Positions 18,431-25,634 of a DNA stretch of 64,000 bases are shown one piece after another. The notes beneath the pieces are model-generated. The model saw nothing but the letters and a program-made list of their open reading frames with translations, did not search any database and was not told the DNA's origin. The position numbers and the translations under genes are program-made. This DNA comes from Alphaproteobacteria bacterium (GTDB taxonomy: Bacteria; Pseudomonadota; Alphaproteobacteria; Caulobacterales; Parvularculaceae): positions 1 through 64,000 of the forward strand of contig JAUIMC010000001.1 of NCBI GenBank assembly GCA_030433215.1, given 5' to 3'. Positions within the stretch are counted from its first letter, which is position 1. Every line of letters starts with the position of its first letter.

Positions 18431-19147
18431 TTACTCAGATTGCTTCGCTTCAAGCTGTTCTAAAAGAAAATGACGATAGTCCCGCCATGGCAGGTAACGT
18501 CCGCGCCTAAACAAGTCACTAGCCAGCACTACTTTCGCCGCTTCATGGTAGCTCACCAATTCGTTGTCTACAGAGATCGATTGAACTTCATATTCGATCA
18601 GCATTTTTTCTAATGAGTCCGGCAATATAACTTGTTCACTGATACTGACGAGATGCGGAGTCTCCTCCCTGGGTAAGGTCGCCGCATCACTTATGGCGTT
18701 CAAAAGCATGCGGACTTCTCCGTCCGATGTCAGAGATAGGCGTCCGGTCAGCCTCCGTTCACTTAAATATGTCGGCAAAGCTCCAAGGCAATTACTCTGA
18801 CTATCGTGCCCGCCTTGTCCGATCCATGGGTTAGAATCTCCGTCTATAAAATAATATCCGTCGCTCTGCTCCAGAAAGAATACATATGTCTGGCCGACCT
18901 TTAGGTCGTCGTCAGCGCTTCCAATCTCCGCCAACTCGGGATTCCCATAAAGCTTCTCAGAAACATCGAGCGTTACGATATTTCCACAGCGCTCTCCCCG
19001 TTGATGCTTCTCCTCTATGCTCGTTACAGAGCCAACTATTACCGCGTCTACTCTCGGCAAATACTCATCAAGCACGATTACGCTGGGCATGGCGTGCGCC
19101 GCGGTAAAAAGCCCGAATATCATGAGAAAGAGAAACGCCCTCTTCAT
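18431..19147 (-). CDS. Exported protein of unknown function, atypical composition
   Basis: The 238-residue protein begins with a signal peptide ([19 protein letters not shown]). The mature N-terminal part ([40 protein letters not shown], then a Cys-containing loop) looks like the small beta-rich NTR/OB-type domains that read secretory X-x-G-x-V and end with a YxxFL strand. The C-terminal part is helical. I do not recognise a named family. Its GC content is visibly lower than its neighbours (about 48% by eye in sampled stretches against about 65%) and codon use differs, suggesting recent acquisition. It interrupts the conserved ybaB-recR junction with gaps of 3 and 5 bases. Confidence 0.7.
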   Translation of the reverse strand: MKRAFLFLMIFGLFTAAHAMPSVIVLDEYLPRVDAVIVGSVTSIEEKHQRGERCGNIVTLDVSEKLYGNPELAEIGSADDDLKVGQTYVFFLEQSDGYYFIDGDSNPWIGQGGHDSQSNCLGALPTYLSERRLTGRLSLTSDGEVRMLLNAISDAATLPREETPHLVSISEQVILPDSLEKMLIEYEVQSISVDNELVSYHEAAKVVLASDLFRRGRYLPWRDYRHFLLEQLEAKQSE

Positions 19148-19150
19148 CTG

Positions 19151-19471
19151 CTAAAAAGGCAGCTTCATGCCGGGCGGGAGGGGCATGCCGGCGGTGAGCT
19201 TTTTCATCTGCTCTTCGGTTTCCTTTTCGAGTTTGGCCTTGGCGTCGTTGATCGCCGCGGCGACGAGGTCTTCCAAAATCTCCGCCTCGTCCTCTTTCAT
19301 CAGGGAGCGCTCGATGGCGACGGCCTTCGCATAGCCCTTGCCGTTCAGGACGACCTTCACCATGCCGGCGCCGGCCTCGCCCGTCGCCTCGATGTCGGCG
19401 AGCTTTTCCTGCATTTCCTGCATCCTGGCCTGCATCTCGCCGGCCTGTTTCATGATCTCGTTCAAATCCAT
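19151..19471 (-). CDS. ybaB: YbaB/EbfC family nucleoid-associated protein
   Basis: Small DNA-binding dimer of the YbaB family. The 106-residue product has the diagnostic MNEIMKQAGEMQARMQEMQ-like N-terminal helix (here starting MDLNEIMKQA), the GxGMVKVVLNGKG strand and a C-terminal Met/Pro-rich tail (MPLPPGMKLPF). Its start overlaps the dnaX stop codon by one base (ATGA-type junction), as in many bacteria where dnaX, ybaB and recR are cotranscribed. Confidence 0.95.
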   Translation of the reverse strand: MDLNEIMKQAGEMQARMQEMQEKLADIEATGEAGAGMVKVVLNGKGYAKAVAIERSLMKEDEAEILEDLVAAAINDAKAKLEKETEEQMKKLTAGMPLPPGMKLPF

Positions 19472-21294
19472 TACGCTTTTCCTGTTTCCGTTCGTTTTGC
19501 GCTGTTGGCCGCGGCCGCTTCGGCGACGGCGTCGTCATCGGGGTCGACGGGCGCGTCTTCCTCCGCCTCGTCGGGGGCGGGCGCCGCAGGCGCTTCGGGC
19601 TCGCGGATCGCCGTCACTTTCGCATCGGGGAAGAGCTCCAGCGCCTTCATCACCATGGGGTGTTCCATCACCTCGCGCTCGCGTGCGCCGCGCACCGTCT
19701 CCTCGCCTTCATGTTCTGAGGTGACGGAAACGATCCACGCCTTGCCGGTCCACTCTTTAAGGCGCTGCGTCAACCGGTTCGCAAGATCCCGCGGCGCGTC
19801 GTCATGGAGACGCAGCTCGATCTTGCCCTCCCGGAAGGAGACGATGTGAACATAGGACTCAAGCTCGGTGCGCAGTTTCGCGTCGCGCTTTTCGCCCGCG
19901 AGGCGCACCACGTCGCCGAAGGCGCGCAGCCAGATTTGCGCTTCCGCCGGGCGCTGCGACAAGGGCGGGCTGATGTCGATGACCTGCGCGGAGGGCCTTT
20001 CCTCGCGCTGCGCGGTCACCGGCGCGCGCTCGGACGCCGCCGCTGAAGAGGCCGCCGGGGCGCTTACTCCGCCGCCGCTAGTGTTTTTTTTTAAGGCCTT
20101 GAGCGCTTCGTCCGGCGTCGGCAGGTCCGCCGCGAAGCACAGGCGGATAAGCGCCATTTCCCCCGCCGCCGCCGCGTCGGGCGCCATTTGCGTTTCCTGA
20201 AGCCCCTTCATGAGGAGCGACCAGACGCGGGTCAGCGCGTTCATTTCAAGATTGGCGGCGAGCGCCTTGGCGCGCTCGGCGTCGGCCTCGCCCGCGGGCC
20301 CGTGCGCCGCGGCCTCGGGCCCCGCCGCCTTGATGCGCGTCAGGAGGTGCGTGAGGTCGAGAAGGTCGCGCAGCACCTGCGCCGGTTCGGCGCCGCCGTC
20401 ATATTGCCCGCGGAAGTTTTCAAGCGCGGCCTTGGCGTCGCCCTTCATCGCGGCTTCGAGCAGCGTCCAGACGGACGAGCGGTCGGCAAGGCCCAGCATG
20501 TCGCGGATCATGTCGGCGGTGACCGCTTCCCCGCCCTGCGTCGTATGCTGAACAATCGCCTGGTCGAGAATGGAGAGCGCGTCGCGCACCGAGCCTTCGG
20601 CGGCGCGCGCGATCATCCATAGCCCATCGCGGTCGACGGAGACATTTTCCTTTCCAGCGATAGACACCAAATGATCAGTGAGCACTTCCGGATCGATGCG
20701 GCGCAAGTCGAAACGCTGGCAGCGCGACAGCACAGTGACAGGAAGTTTCCTGATCTCCGTCGTCGCGAAAATGAATTTCACATGGGGCGGCGGCTCTTCG
20801 AGCGTTTTCAACAGCGCATTGAACGCCGCCGTCGAGAGCATGTGGACTTCGTCGATGATGTAGACCTTGTAGCGCGCTTCCACCGGCGCATAGCGCACGC
20901 CCTCGATCAACTCGCGGATGTCGCCGACCCCGGTGCGGGAGGCGGCGTCCATTTCCATGACGTCCGGATGGCGGCTTTCGGCGATGGCGCGGCAGTGACG
21001 GCCTTCCGTCTCCATCTCGATCTGCGGGCCGTTGTCCTCGCCGTCCGGTCCCACATAATTGAGAGCGCGGGCGAGAATGCGGGCGGTCGTCGTCTTGCCG
21101 ACCCCGCGCACGCCGGTGAGGATATAGGCGTGGGCGATGCGGTTGGCGGCGAAGGCGTTTTTCAGCGTCTTCACCATGGCCTCGTGACCGATCAGGTCCT
21201 CGAAGGTCTGCGGGCGGTATTTGCGCGCCAGCACCTGATAGGCGCCGCCGCTCTTTTCCGCGCTGTCTTCTTTCTCGGCCATTGGTTCCGCCAT
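19471..21294 (-). CDS. dnaX: DNA polymerase III subunit gamma/tau, with candidate slippage site
   Basis: This is the clamp-loader ATPase of the replicative polymerase. The 607-residue tau-length product has ARKYRPQTFEDLIGHE, Walker A in GVRGVGKTTTARILARAL, the zinc region, DEVHMLSTAAFNALLKTLEEPP, and sensor/SRC-type motifs, followed by domains III and IV-V. An A9 tract on the coding strand (plus-strand 20084-20092) includes the heptamer A-AAA-AAC ending at codon 404. A -1 shift gives K-H then TAG (405 residues); loss of one A gives TAA after 409 residues. Both end just past domain III, where E. coli gamma also ends. Start ATG 21294; ATG 21282 is an alternative. Confidence 0.95.
   Translation of the reverse strand: MAEPMAEKEDSAEKSGGAYQVLARKYRPQTFEDLIGHEAMVKTLKNAFAANRIAHAYILTGVRGVGKTTTARILARALNYVGPDGEDNGPQIEMETEGRHCRAIAESRHPDVMEMDAASRTGVGDIRELIEGVRYAPVEARYKVYIIDEVHMLSTAAFNALLKTLEEPPPHVKFIFATTEIRKLPVTVLSRCQRFDLRRIDPEVLTDHLVSIAGKENVSVDRDGLWMIARAAEGSVRDALSILDQAIVQHTTQGGEAVTADMIRDMLGLADRSSVWTLLEAAMKGDAKAALENFRGQYDGGAEPAQVLRDLLDLTHLLTRIKAAGPEAAAHGPAGEADAERAKALAANLEMNALTRVWSLLMKGLQETQMAPDAAAAGEMALIRLCFAADLPTPDEALKALKKNTSGGGVSAPAASSAAASERAPVTAQREERPSAQVIDISPPLSQRPAEAQIWLRAFGDVVRLAGEKRDAKLRTELESYVHIVSFREGKIELRLHDDAPRDLANRLTQRLKEWTGKAWIVSVTSEHEGEETVRGAREREVMEHPMVMKALELFPDAKVTAIREPEAPAAPAPDEAEEDAPVDPDDDAVAEAAAANSAKRTETGKA
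20083..20095 (-). promoter_or_regulatory. dnaX: Candidate programmed frameshift or transcriptional slippage site in dnaX
   Basis: The coding strand reads CC TTA AAA AAA AAC ACT AGC. It contains nine consecutive A residues and the X-XXY-YYZ heptamer A-AAA-AAC in the zero frame. E. coli dnaX uses A-AAA-AAG for a -1 ribosomal shift and Thermus dnaX uses an A9 run for transcriptional slippage, both yielding gamma. Here a shift into either alternative frame meets a stop within about 8 codons. An AAGG lies immediately upstream and could act as an SD-like stimulator. Confidence 0.6.
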
Positions 21295-21331
21295 ACTTCC
21301 CGCCTGAATATGGCGGGGCGGCGCGCGCTTC

Positions 21332-21622
21332 TCAACCGTCTGTTTTCACCGTTTGTTTCCGGGTTTGCTTTTGGCGCTTCAAAAAGGCGGCGTCCTCTTC
21401 CGCGCGGTACTGGAAGACCTCGCCGAAGGGGACGCCGAAGACCGCGGCGATGCGGAACGCCGCCTCGAGGGAGGGAGCGTATTTGCCTTTTTCGATGGCG
21501 GCGACGGTCTGGCGCGTCATGCCAATGCGCGCGGCGAGATCGCCCTGGCTGATATCACCATGCTCGGCGCGCAGGACGCGAATGCGGTTGCTGATCGGCG
21601 TTTTCCCCATCTCAGCGGTCAC
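21332..21622 (-). CDS. XRE-family transcriptional regulator
   Basis: The 96-residue protein carries a single helix-turn-helix of the Cro/CI type (NRIRVLRAEHGDISQGDLAA, then RIGMTRQTVAAIEKGKYAPS). A short C-terminal tail FGVPFGEVFQYRAEED is typical of the small YozG-like regulators. The start may be GTG 21622, which overlaps the upstream membrane-protein stop as GTGA, or ATG 21610. It forms a two-gene unit with the membrane protein at 21619-22026 and probably binds the palindrome in front of that unit. The tail after residue 80 is Lys/Gln/Thr-rich and not conserved. Confidence 0.88.
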   Translation of the reverse strand: MTAEMGKTPISNRIRVLRAEHGDISQGDLAARIGMTRQTVAAIEKGKYAPSLEAAFRIAAVFGVPFGEVFQYRAEEDAAFLKRQKQTRKQTVKTDG

Positions 21623-22026
21623 GCGCTCCGGCGATAAAGGAAGACCTGGCAGAGCGCCTTGACGATTCCCGAGAGGGCGAGGCCCAAAAACAGGATATTG
21701 GCGAGGAGGTAATTTCCCTCGATCAACGCGGCGCCAAGGGCATAGAGGACGGCGCAGTGGAGAATGAAGCTCCCCGCCTCCTCGGCCTTCAGATCGATGC
21801 GCCGGTCGCGCTCATCCGCCGCCTCATTGGCCGATTTTGGCGCGACGATGGCGACGGCGATATGGGCGACGATCAGCACCACGACGAAGGTGACGATGGA
21901 GAAGAACATCATGCGCGTGGTCCCGGCCCCGAAGCTCCCCGCCTCGTAAAGCGACCAGGCATAGCCGCCGAAAATCAGGATCAGCGCCGCCAGCACCAGC
22001 CAGGCGCTCGTTTCCTTGAAGGTCAT
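21619..22026 (-). CDS. Four-helix integral membrane protein paired with an XRE regulator
   Basis: The 135-residue protein has four predicted transmembrane segments (about 8-26, 38-62, 86-106, 109-129) and a charged cytoplasmic loop (ANEAADERDRRIDLKAEEAG). It matches the general type of small DUF2178-like proteins commonly encoded next to a YozG-like XRE regulator; the function is unknown. ATG 22026 is preceded by GGAGAGAG. Stop and regulator start overlap (GTGA). The unit is driven from the AT-rich palindromic region 22054-22090. Confidence 0.75.
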   Translation of the reverse strand: MTFKETSAWLVLAALILIFGGYAWSLYEAGSFGAGTTRMMFFSIVTFVVVLIVAHIAVAIVAPKSANEAADERDRRIDLKAEEAGSFILHCAVLYALGAALIEGNYLLANILFLGLALSGIVKALCQVFLYRRSA

Positions 22027-22053
22027 CTCTCTCTCCTCTGCATGGCTTGTCGC

Positions 22054-22093
22054 ACATAATGTTAGATATATTTTACATTATGTAAAATACAAG
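22054..22093 (-). promoter_or_regulatory. Candidate operator/promoter of the membrane protein-XRE pair
   Basis: A perfect 21-base palindrome at 22069-22089 reads TATTTTACAT-T-ATGTAAAATA. Its core ACATTATGT (22075-22083) recurs inverted as ACATAATGT at 22054-22062, 21 bases away, or two helical turns. The sequence is strikingly AT-rich for this genome and lies about 30-65 bases upstream of the start codon. On the minus strand TTGTAT (22093-22088) and TATATC 16 bases further on could be -35/-10 elements, so a bound regulator would block RNA polymerase. Autoregulation by the XRE protein is inferred. Confidence 0.6.
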
Positions 22094-22176
22094 TCCCATA
22101 CCCGAATTCCCGGCAAGGGCCCCGCAAAGACGCGCCGCCCGGAGAAAGAATTGACTTTTCAAGGAAAAACAAAGGT

Positions 22177-22267
22177 GGAAGGCTGAAACGACCCGCGCGG
22201 AAACTCGTTGTGGCTGCTTCCTTCCGGACCTGACCAGGTTGGCGAGAAGCGCGTCCGCCAGCCTTCC
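22177..22267 (-). ncRNA. ffs: Signal recognition particle RNA, small bacterial type (4.5S)
   Basis: The minus strand carries the invariant SRP domain IV sequence GGTCAGGTCCGGAAGGAAGC (tip loop GGAA, then the asymmetric loop AGCAGCC), read as its complement around 22212-22238. The 5' end GGAAGGCTG (22267-22259) pairs perfectly with the 3' end CAGCCTTCC (22185-22177), which closes the long helix. The RNA binds Ffh for co-translational membrane targeting. Its position upstream of dnaX-ybaB-recR is common in alphaproteobacteria. Exact ends are inferred from the pairing and may be a few bases longer. Confidence 0.95.
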
Positions 22268-22274
22268 GAGGGCG

Positions 22275-22303
22275 TATATCGCTGCGCAGCTTCGTGAATG
22301 CAA
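22275..22303 (-). promoter_or_regulatory. ffs: Sigma70-type promoter of the SRP RNA gene
   Basis: On the minus strand TTGCAT (22303-22298) and GATATA (22280-22275) are separated by exactly 17 bases. The -10 ends 7 bases before the inferred RNA start at 22267. Position and spacing are those of a strong housekeeping promoter. Confidence 0.65.
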
Positions 22304-22424
22304 GGGGCCGCCTTGTGATCCCGCGTGATCGCGGCCCCATGCTAGGAGGCGGCGGTCCCGGTGCTTGGCCAGGGCTGTCCGCGCCGCGGACCAATGCCGG
22401 GGCGCTTCAAGGGGAGAGACATCC

Positions 22425-22928
22425 ATGAAACGACTTTCCGCACTATTCCCGTGGGCCGGCGGGCTCTTCATCTCGGCGATCTTTGTCGACTCGCTGCGTT
22501 TCAAGTTCACCGGCCATCCCACGCCGCGCCACATCTTCACGACCTTGCGCGAGTGGTCAGGGATCGAGCTTTTCTATCCGGCGGGACCGTGGATCATCGG
22601 GCTCGGGGAATTGCTGGCCTCGGTGCTGTTGATCGCCCTGCCGGTGATATTGCTTTTATCGCGCCGCAAGGCCTTCATCGCCCCGTCGCAGTTTCTCGGG
22701 GCGGCTGTCGCCATCGCCATCATGAGCGGCGCCATCGTCTTTCACCTGTTCACGCCGCTGGGCATCGAAACGCCGACGGAATGGGCGGACGGTTCCCCCA
22801 CGGCCTTCTCTCCGGCGCTGTTTTACGCCGCCTGCGTAAGCTGGCTTTGCGCCGCGCTCATTCTCTTCCTTCACCGCGCCGTCGTGGGTGTTTTCCTCAG
22901 CCGCCCGAAGCTGGCGAGCAGCGCATAA
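22425..22928 (+). CDS. DoxX-like four-helix membrane protein
   Basis: The 167-residue protein has four hydrophobic helices (about 10-28, 52-80, 88-110, 128-152) and the segment FVDSLRFKFTGHP near the N-terminus, a DoxX-like signature where helix 1 leads into a short loop. It is preceded by GGGGAGAG and begins ATG 22425; the longer frame upstream overlaps the ffs promoter region and is not used. It is followed after 16 bases by nudC. DoxX proteins take part in thiol/quinone redox balance in some bacteria, but no specific role can be assigned here. Confidence 0.65.
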   Translation: MKRLSALFPWAGGLFISAIFVDSLRFKFTGHPTPRHIFTTLREWSGIELFYPAGPWIIGLGELLASVLLIALPVILLLSRRKAFIAPSQFLGAAVAIAIMSGAIVFHLFTPLGIETPTEWADGSPTAFSPALFYAACVSWLCAALILFLHRAVVGVFLSRPKLASSA

Positions 22929-22944
22929 CGCTTGCGCGGCGCCC

Positions 22945-23877
22945 ATGCCCTTGCCACAACTGGCGCCCATGAAAGAGGGCGACAATCCGAACTGGTTCGC
23001 GAACAGCCCCCTGTCGCGAGTCAATATCGAGAAAGATCAGCACGCGTTCGTCAAAGCGCGTCTCGCCGATGAGACGAGCCTTCTTCTTCCCCTGTGGCGC
23101 GGCGATCCGCTGATCAAGGACGGCGCGCCGGCGTTCCTGACAATCGCCGCGCTGTCGGCATTGCCCAAGGACGCGCCGCTCATTCTTCTCGGCCTGATCG
23201 AGGGGCGCGCCTATTTCGCGATCGACATTTCGGCCGCGGCGGATAGCGCCGAGACCGCGCCTTTCGCGGAGCTCGGCGGCTACATTCCATTACGCAACGC
23301 CGCCGGGCTTCTCGCGCGCGACGACCTCGCGATTGTGGGCCAGGCGCGCTGGTTTTTCGAATGGCGAAGGAAGCACCGTTTCTGCGCCAATTGCGGCGGC
23401 GAAACCGTGTTCGATCCCGGCGGCGCGAAAGCCGTCTGCCTTCAATGCGAAGCCGAACATTTCCCGCGCCTCAACCCCGTTTCCATCGTGCTCGCAACCC
23501 ATGACGGCGCCTGCCTTTTGGGGCGCGGACACCAGTTCCCGCCGGGTTTTGTGTCGGCGCTCGCCGGTTTCGTCGAGGCGGGGGAAACGCCGGAGGAATG
23601 CGCGCGGCGCGAGCTTTTCGAGGAAGCGGGCGTCACCATCGACAATGTGCGCTATCTCTTCTCGCAGCCCTGGCCGTTCACCTGTTCCCTGATGATGGGC
23701 TTTCACGCCGAGGCGCGCGGCCGCGAGATTACGGTGGACACGGATGAACTCGCCGAAGCGGGCTGGTATGACCGGAAAGACGTGGAGGCGGTTCTGAAAG
23801 GCGAAGAGCGCGGCTTCGTCCTGCCGCCGCCTTTCACGATTGCGCGCCAGCTCATCGAAAGCTGGGTGAAGGACTAG
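22945..23877 (+). CDS. nudC: NAD(+)/NADH diphosphatase (Nudix)
   Basis: NudC hydrolyses NADH or NAD-capped RNA to the mononucleotides. The 310-residue product contains the zinc ribbon FCANCGGETVF...CLQCEAEHFPR (about residues 150-185). After this comes the Nudix box GFVEAGETPEECARRELFEEAGV, shown here across its G-x5-E-x7-RE-x2-EE-x-G pattern, and the SQPWPFTCSLMMGF motif typical of NADH pyrophosphatases. Two starts are possible (ATG 22945 or 22969), neither with a strong SD. It is convergent with pheA. Confidence 0.93.
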   Translation: MPLPQLAPMKEGDNPNWFANSPLSRVNIEKDQHAFVKARLADETSLLLPLWRGDPLIKDGAPAFLTIAALSALPKDAPLILLGLIEGRAYFAIDISAAADSAETAPFAELGGYIPLRNAAGLLARDDLAIVGQARWFFEWRRKHRFCANCGGETVFDPGGAKAVCLQCEAEHFPRLNPVSIVLATHDGACLLGRGHQFPPGFVSALAGFVEAGETPEECARRELFEEAGVTIDNVRYLFSQPWPFTCSLMMGFHAEARGREITVDTDELAEAGWYDRKDVEAVLKGEERGFVLPPPFTIARQLIESWVKD

Positions 23878-23880
23878 CCC

Positions 23881-24738
23881 CTATGCGTCCCGCTCGCGCC
23901 CCTTTTTGTAAACGCCAAGAATTTTCAGCGAAGACGAGAAAAAGCTGAGCTCTTCCAGCGCGAGCCGCATGGGCTCTTCGGCCGGATGGCCTTCGGCGTC
24001 GGCGTAGAACATGGTCGCCGAGAAGGATCCGCCGAGCTGATAGCTTTCCAGCTTGGTCATGTTGACGCCGTTGGTGGCGAAACCGCCCAGCGCCTTGTAA
24101 AGCGCGGCGGGAATGTTGCGGACCTCAAAAATGAAACTCGTCACCACCGGGCCGTCTTCGGGCGACGCGTCCATGGGCTCGCTCGCCATTTCGAGAAAGC
24201 GCGTTGTGTTGTGGGGCGCGTCCTCGATATTCTTTTTGAGGATCGTCAGGCCGTAAAGCTCGGCCGCGAGCACCGAGGCGACCACCGCCTCTTCCATGTG
24301 CCCCGATTCCGAAAGACGGCGCGCGGCGCCCGCCGTGTCCCCGGCGGTTTCCGGGCGGATCTTGTGGGCGTGGAGAAACTCGCGCACCTGGGCGAGCGCC
24401 ACCGGGTGCGACCGGGCGACCTTGATGTCCTCGAATTTCGCGCCAGGCTTGGCCATCAGATGGTGTTCAACGGGCAGGAAATATTCGGCGATGATATGAA
24501 GGCCCGCCCGGGGCAGGAGGTGATGGATGTCGCCCACACGGCCCGCTAGGGAGTTTTCCACCGGCAGCATCGCCCGCTCCGCCCGGCCCTCGGTCACGGC
24601 CTCGACGGCCTCCTCGAAGGCGCCGCAGGGCAAGGGCTCGAAATCAGGCGCATAGCGGCGGCAGGCGAGCTCGGAAAAGGCGCCCGGCTCGCCCTGATAG
24701 GCGATGCGCTTGGGCTTGGCGGCGGTCTTTTCCGTCAT
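23881..24738 (-). CDS. pheA: Prephenate dehydratase
   Basis: This enzyme converts prephenate to phenylpyruvate for phenylalanine synthesis. The 285-residue monofunctional type has the N-terminal RIAYQGEPGAFSELACRRY, the motif AMLPVENSLAGRV, the catalytic TRF in NTTRFLEMAS (about residue 178), and a C-terminal ACT domain with the family ESYQLGGSF region that senses phenylalanine (GVNMTKLESYQLGGSF). It is divergent from the cytochrome c gene. It is the canonical comparison for the membrane-bound prephenate-dehydratase-like protein at 52423-54327. Confidence 0.96.
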   Translation of the reverse strand: MTEKTAAKPKRIAYQGEPGAFSELACRRYAPDFEPLPCGAFEEAVEAVTEGRAERAMLPVENSLAGRVGDIHHLLPRAGLHIIAEYFLPVEHHLMAKPGAKFEDIKVARSHPVALAQVREFLHAHKIRPETAGDTAGAARRLSESGHMEEAVVASVLAAELYGLTILKKNIEDAPHNTTRFLEMASEPMDASPEDGPVVTSFIFEVRNIPAALYKALGGFATNGVNMTKLESYQLGGSFSATMFYADAEGHPAEEPMRLALEELSFFSSSLKILGVYKKGRERDA

Positions 24739-24998
24739 GATCGTTTTCCCTGACTGCTCCCGAAGGGCCGCCGGCGCTTATGCACAATGGGACGGGGGGC
24801 AGCAAGCGCCCCGATCAAGCCCGCGCCATGGCCGGGAGCCGGCCCGGCCCAACTCCACCTGCTCAGTCTCCTGCCGCGCGAAAAGGCCGCGCTCGCCGCG
24901 CCGAGGGGCCGCATTGCGCGGGCCCGAGAAGACCGGTAAGAACCGCCCGACTTTTCTTGCCGCCCCGATATGCGGGCTTTAATCACCGGGATGTTCCC

Positions 24999-25634
24999 AT
25001 GAAAGATCCGCTTTTTAGCAACAAGATCGCGGCGGCCGTGCTGACGGCTCTCCTGCTGATTTTCGGCCTGCCGCAGCTCACCAAGGCGCTTTTCGGCGGC
25101 GGCGGCCATCATGGCGGCGATGAAGAACTGCATCTCGCTTATGGCGGCGAGCTGGAATTCGGCGGCGACGCGGCCCCGGCCGAAGCCGAACCGGAAGTCG
25201 ATCTCGGCACGCTCCTCGCCAACGCCAGCGCCTCCGCCGGCGAGCGCCGCGCGGCGCTGTGCAAATCCTGCCACACCTTCGAGGAAGGCGGCGCCAACGG
25301 CACCGGCCCCAATCTCTGGGGCGTCGTCGGCCGCGAACTCGCAAGCCACGCCGGCTTCAACTACACCAACGCCCTGAAAGAAGCCGGCGGCGTGTGGACA
25401 TACGAACGCCTCGATCATTATCTGGAAAACTCCCAGAATTATGTGCCCGGCACGGCGATGGTTCAGCGCTTCCCGCGCGACGATCAGCGCGCCGACATTC
25501 TCGCCTATCTCGGCTCGCTCTCCGCCGACCCGGTCCCCTTCCCCGAGCCGGCCCCGGCCGCCGAGGAAGAAGCCCCGGCGGAAGAAGAGCACGCCGCCCT
25601 TGACGGCGAAGGCTCAAAAAAAAACGCTCATTAG
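24999..25634 (+). CDS. Membrane-anchored mono-haem cytochrome c (N-terminal part of a split tri-haem peroxidase?)
   Basis: The 211-residue product has an uncleaved N-terminal transmembrane anchor (about 9-27), a Gly/His/acidic linker, and a class I cytochrome c domain. The haem motif is CKSCH (about residue 88) and the distal Met lies in PGTAMVQRF. The tail is Pro/Glu/Ala-rich. It ends GSKKNAH at a stop just after an A9 run (25616-25624). A -1 shift on A-AAA-AAC in that run would continue straight into the peroxidase frame. As a separate protein it resembles CycM-type electron carriers. ATG 24999 (or ATG 24990) starts it. Confidence 0.85.
   Translation: MKDPLFSNKIAAAVLTALLLIFGLPQLTKALFGGGGHHGGDEELHLAYGGELEFGGDAAPAEAEPEVDLGTLLANASASAGERRAALCKSCHTFEEGGANGTGPNLWGVVGRELASHAGFNYTNALKEAGGVWTYERLDHYLENSQNYVPGTAMVQRFPRDDQRADILAYLGSLSADPVPFPEPAPAAEEEAPAEEEHAALDGEGSKKNAH
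25616..25625 (+). promoter_or_regulatory. A9 tract with A-AAA-AAC heptamer at a frame junction
   Basis: Zero frame reads TCA AAA AAA AAC GCT CAT TAG. A -1 shift re-reads as AAA CGC TCA TTA GAT GAC and enters the peroxidase frame with no stop codon. The heptamer fits the ribosomal slippage consensus X-XXY-YYZ, and nine A residues can also cause transcriptional slippage, a genuine one-base deletion, or a sequencing error. Confidence 0.55.
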
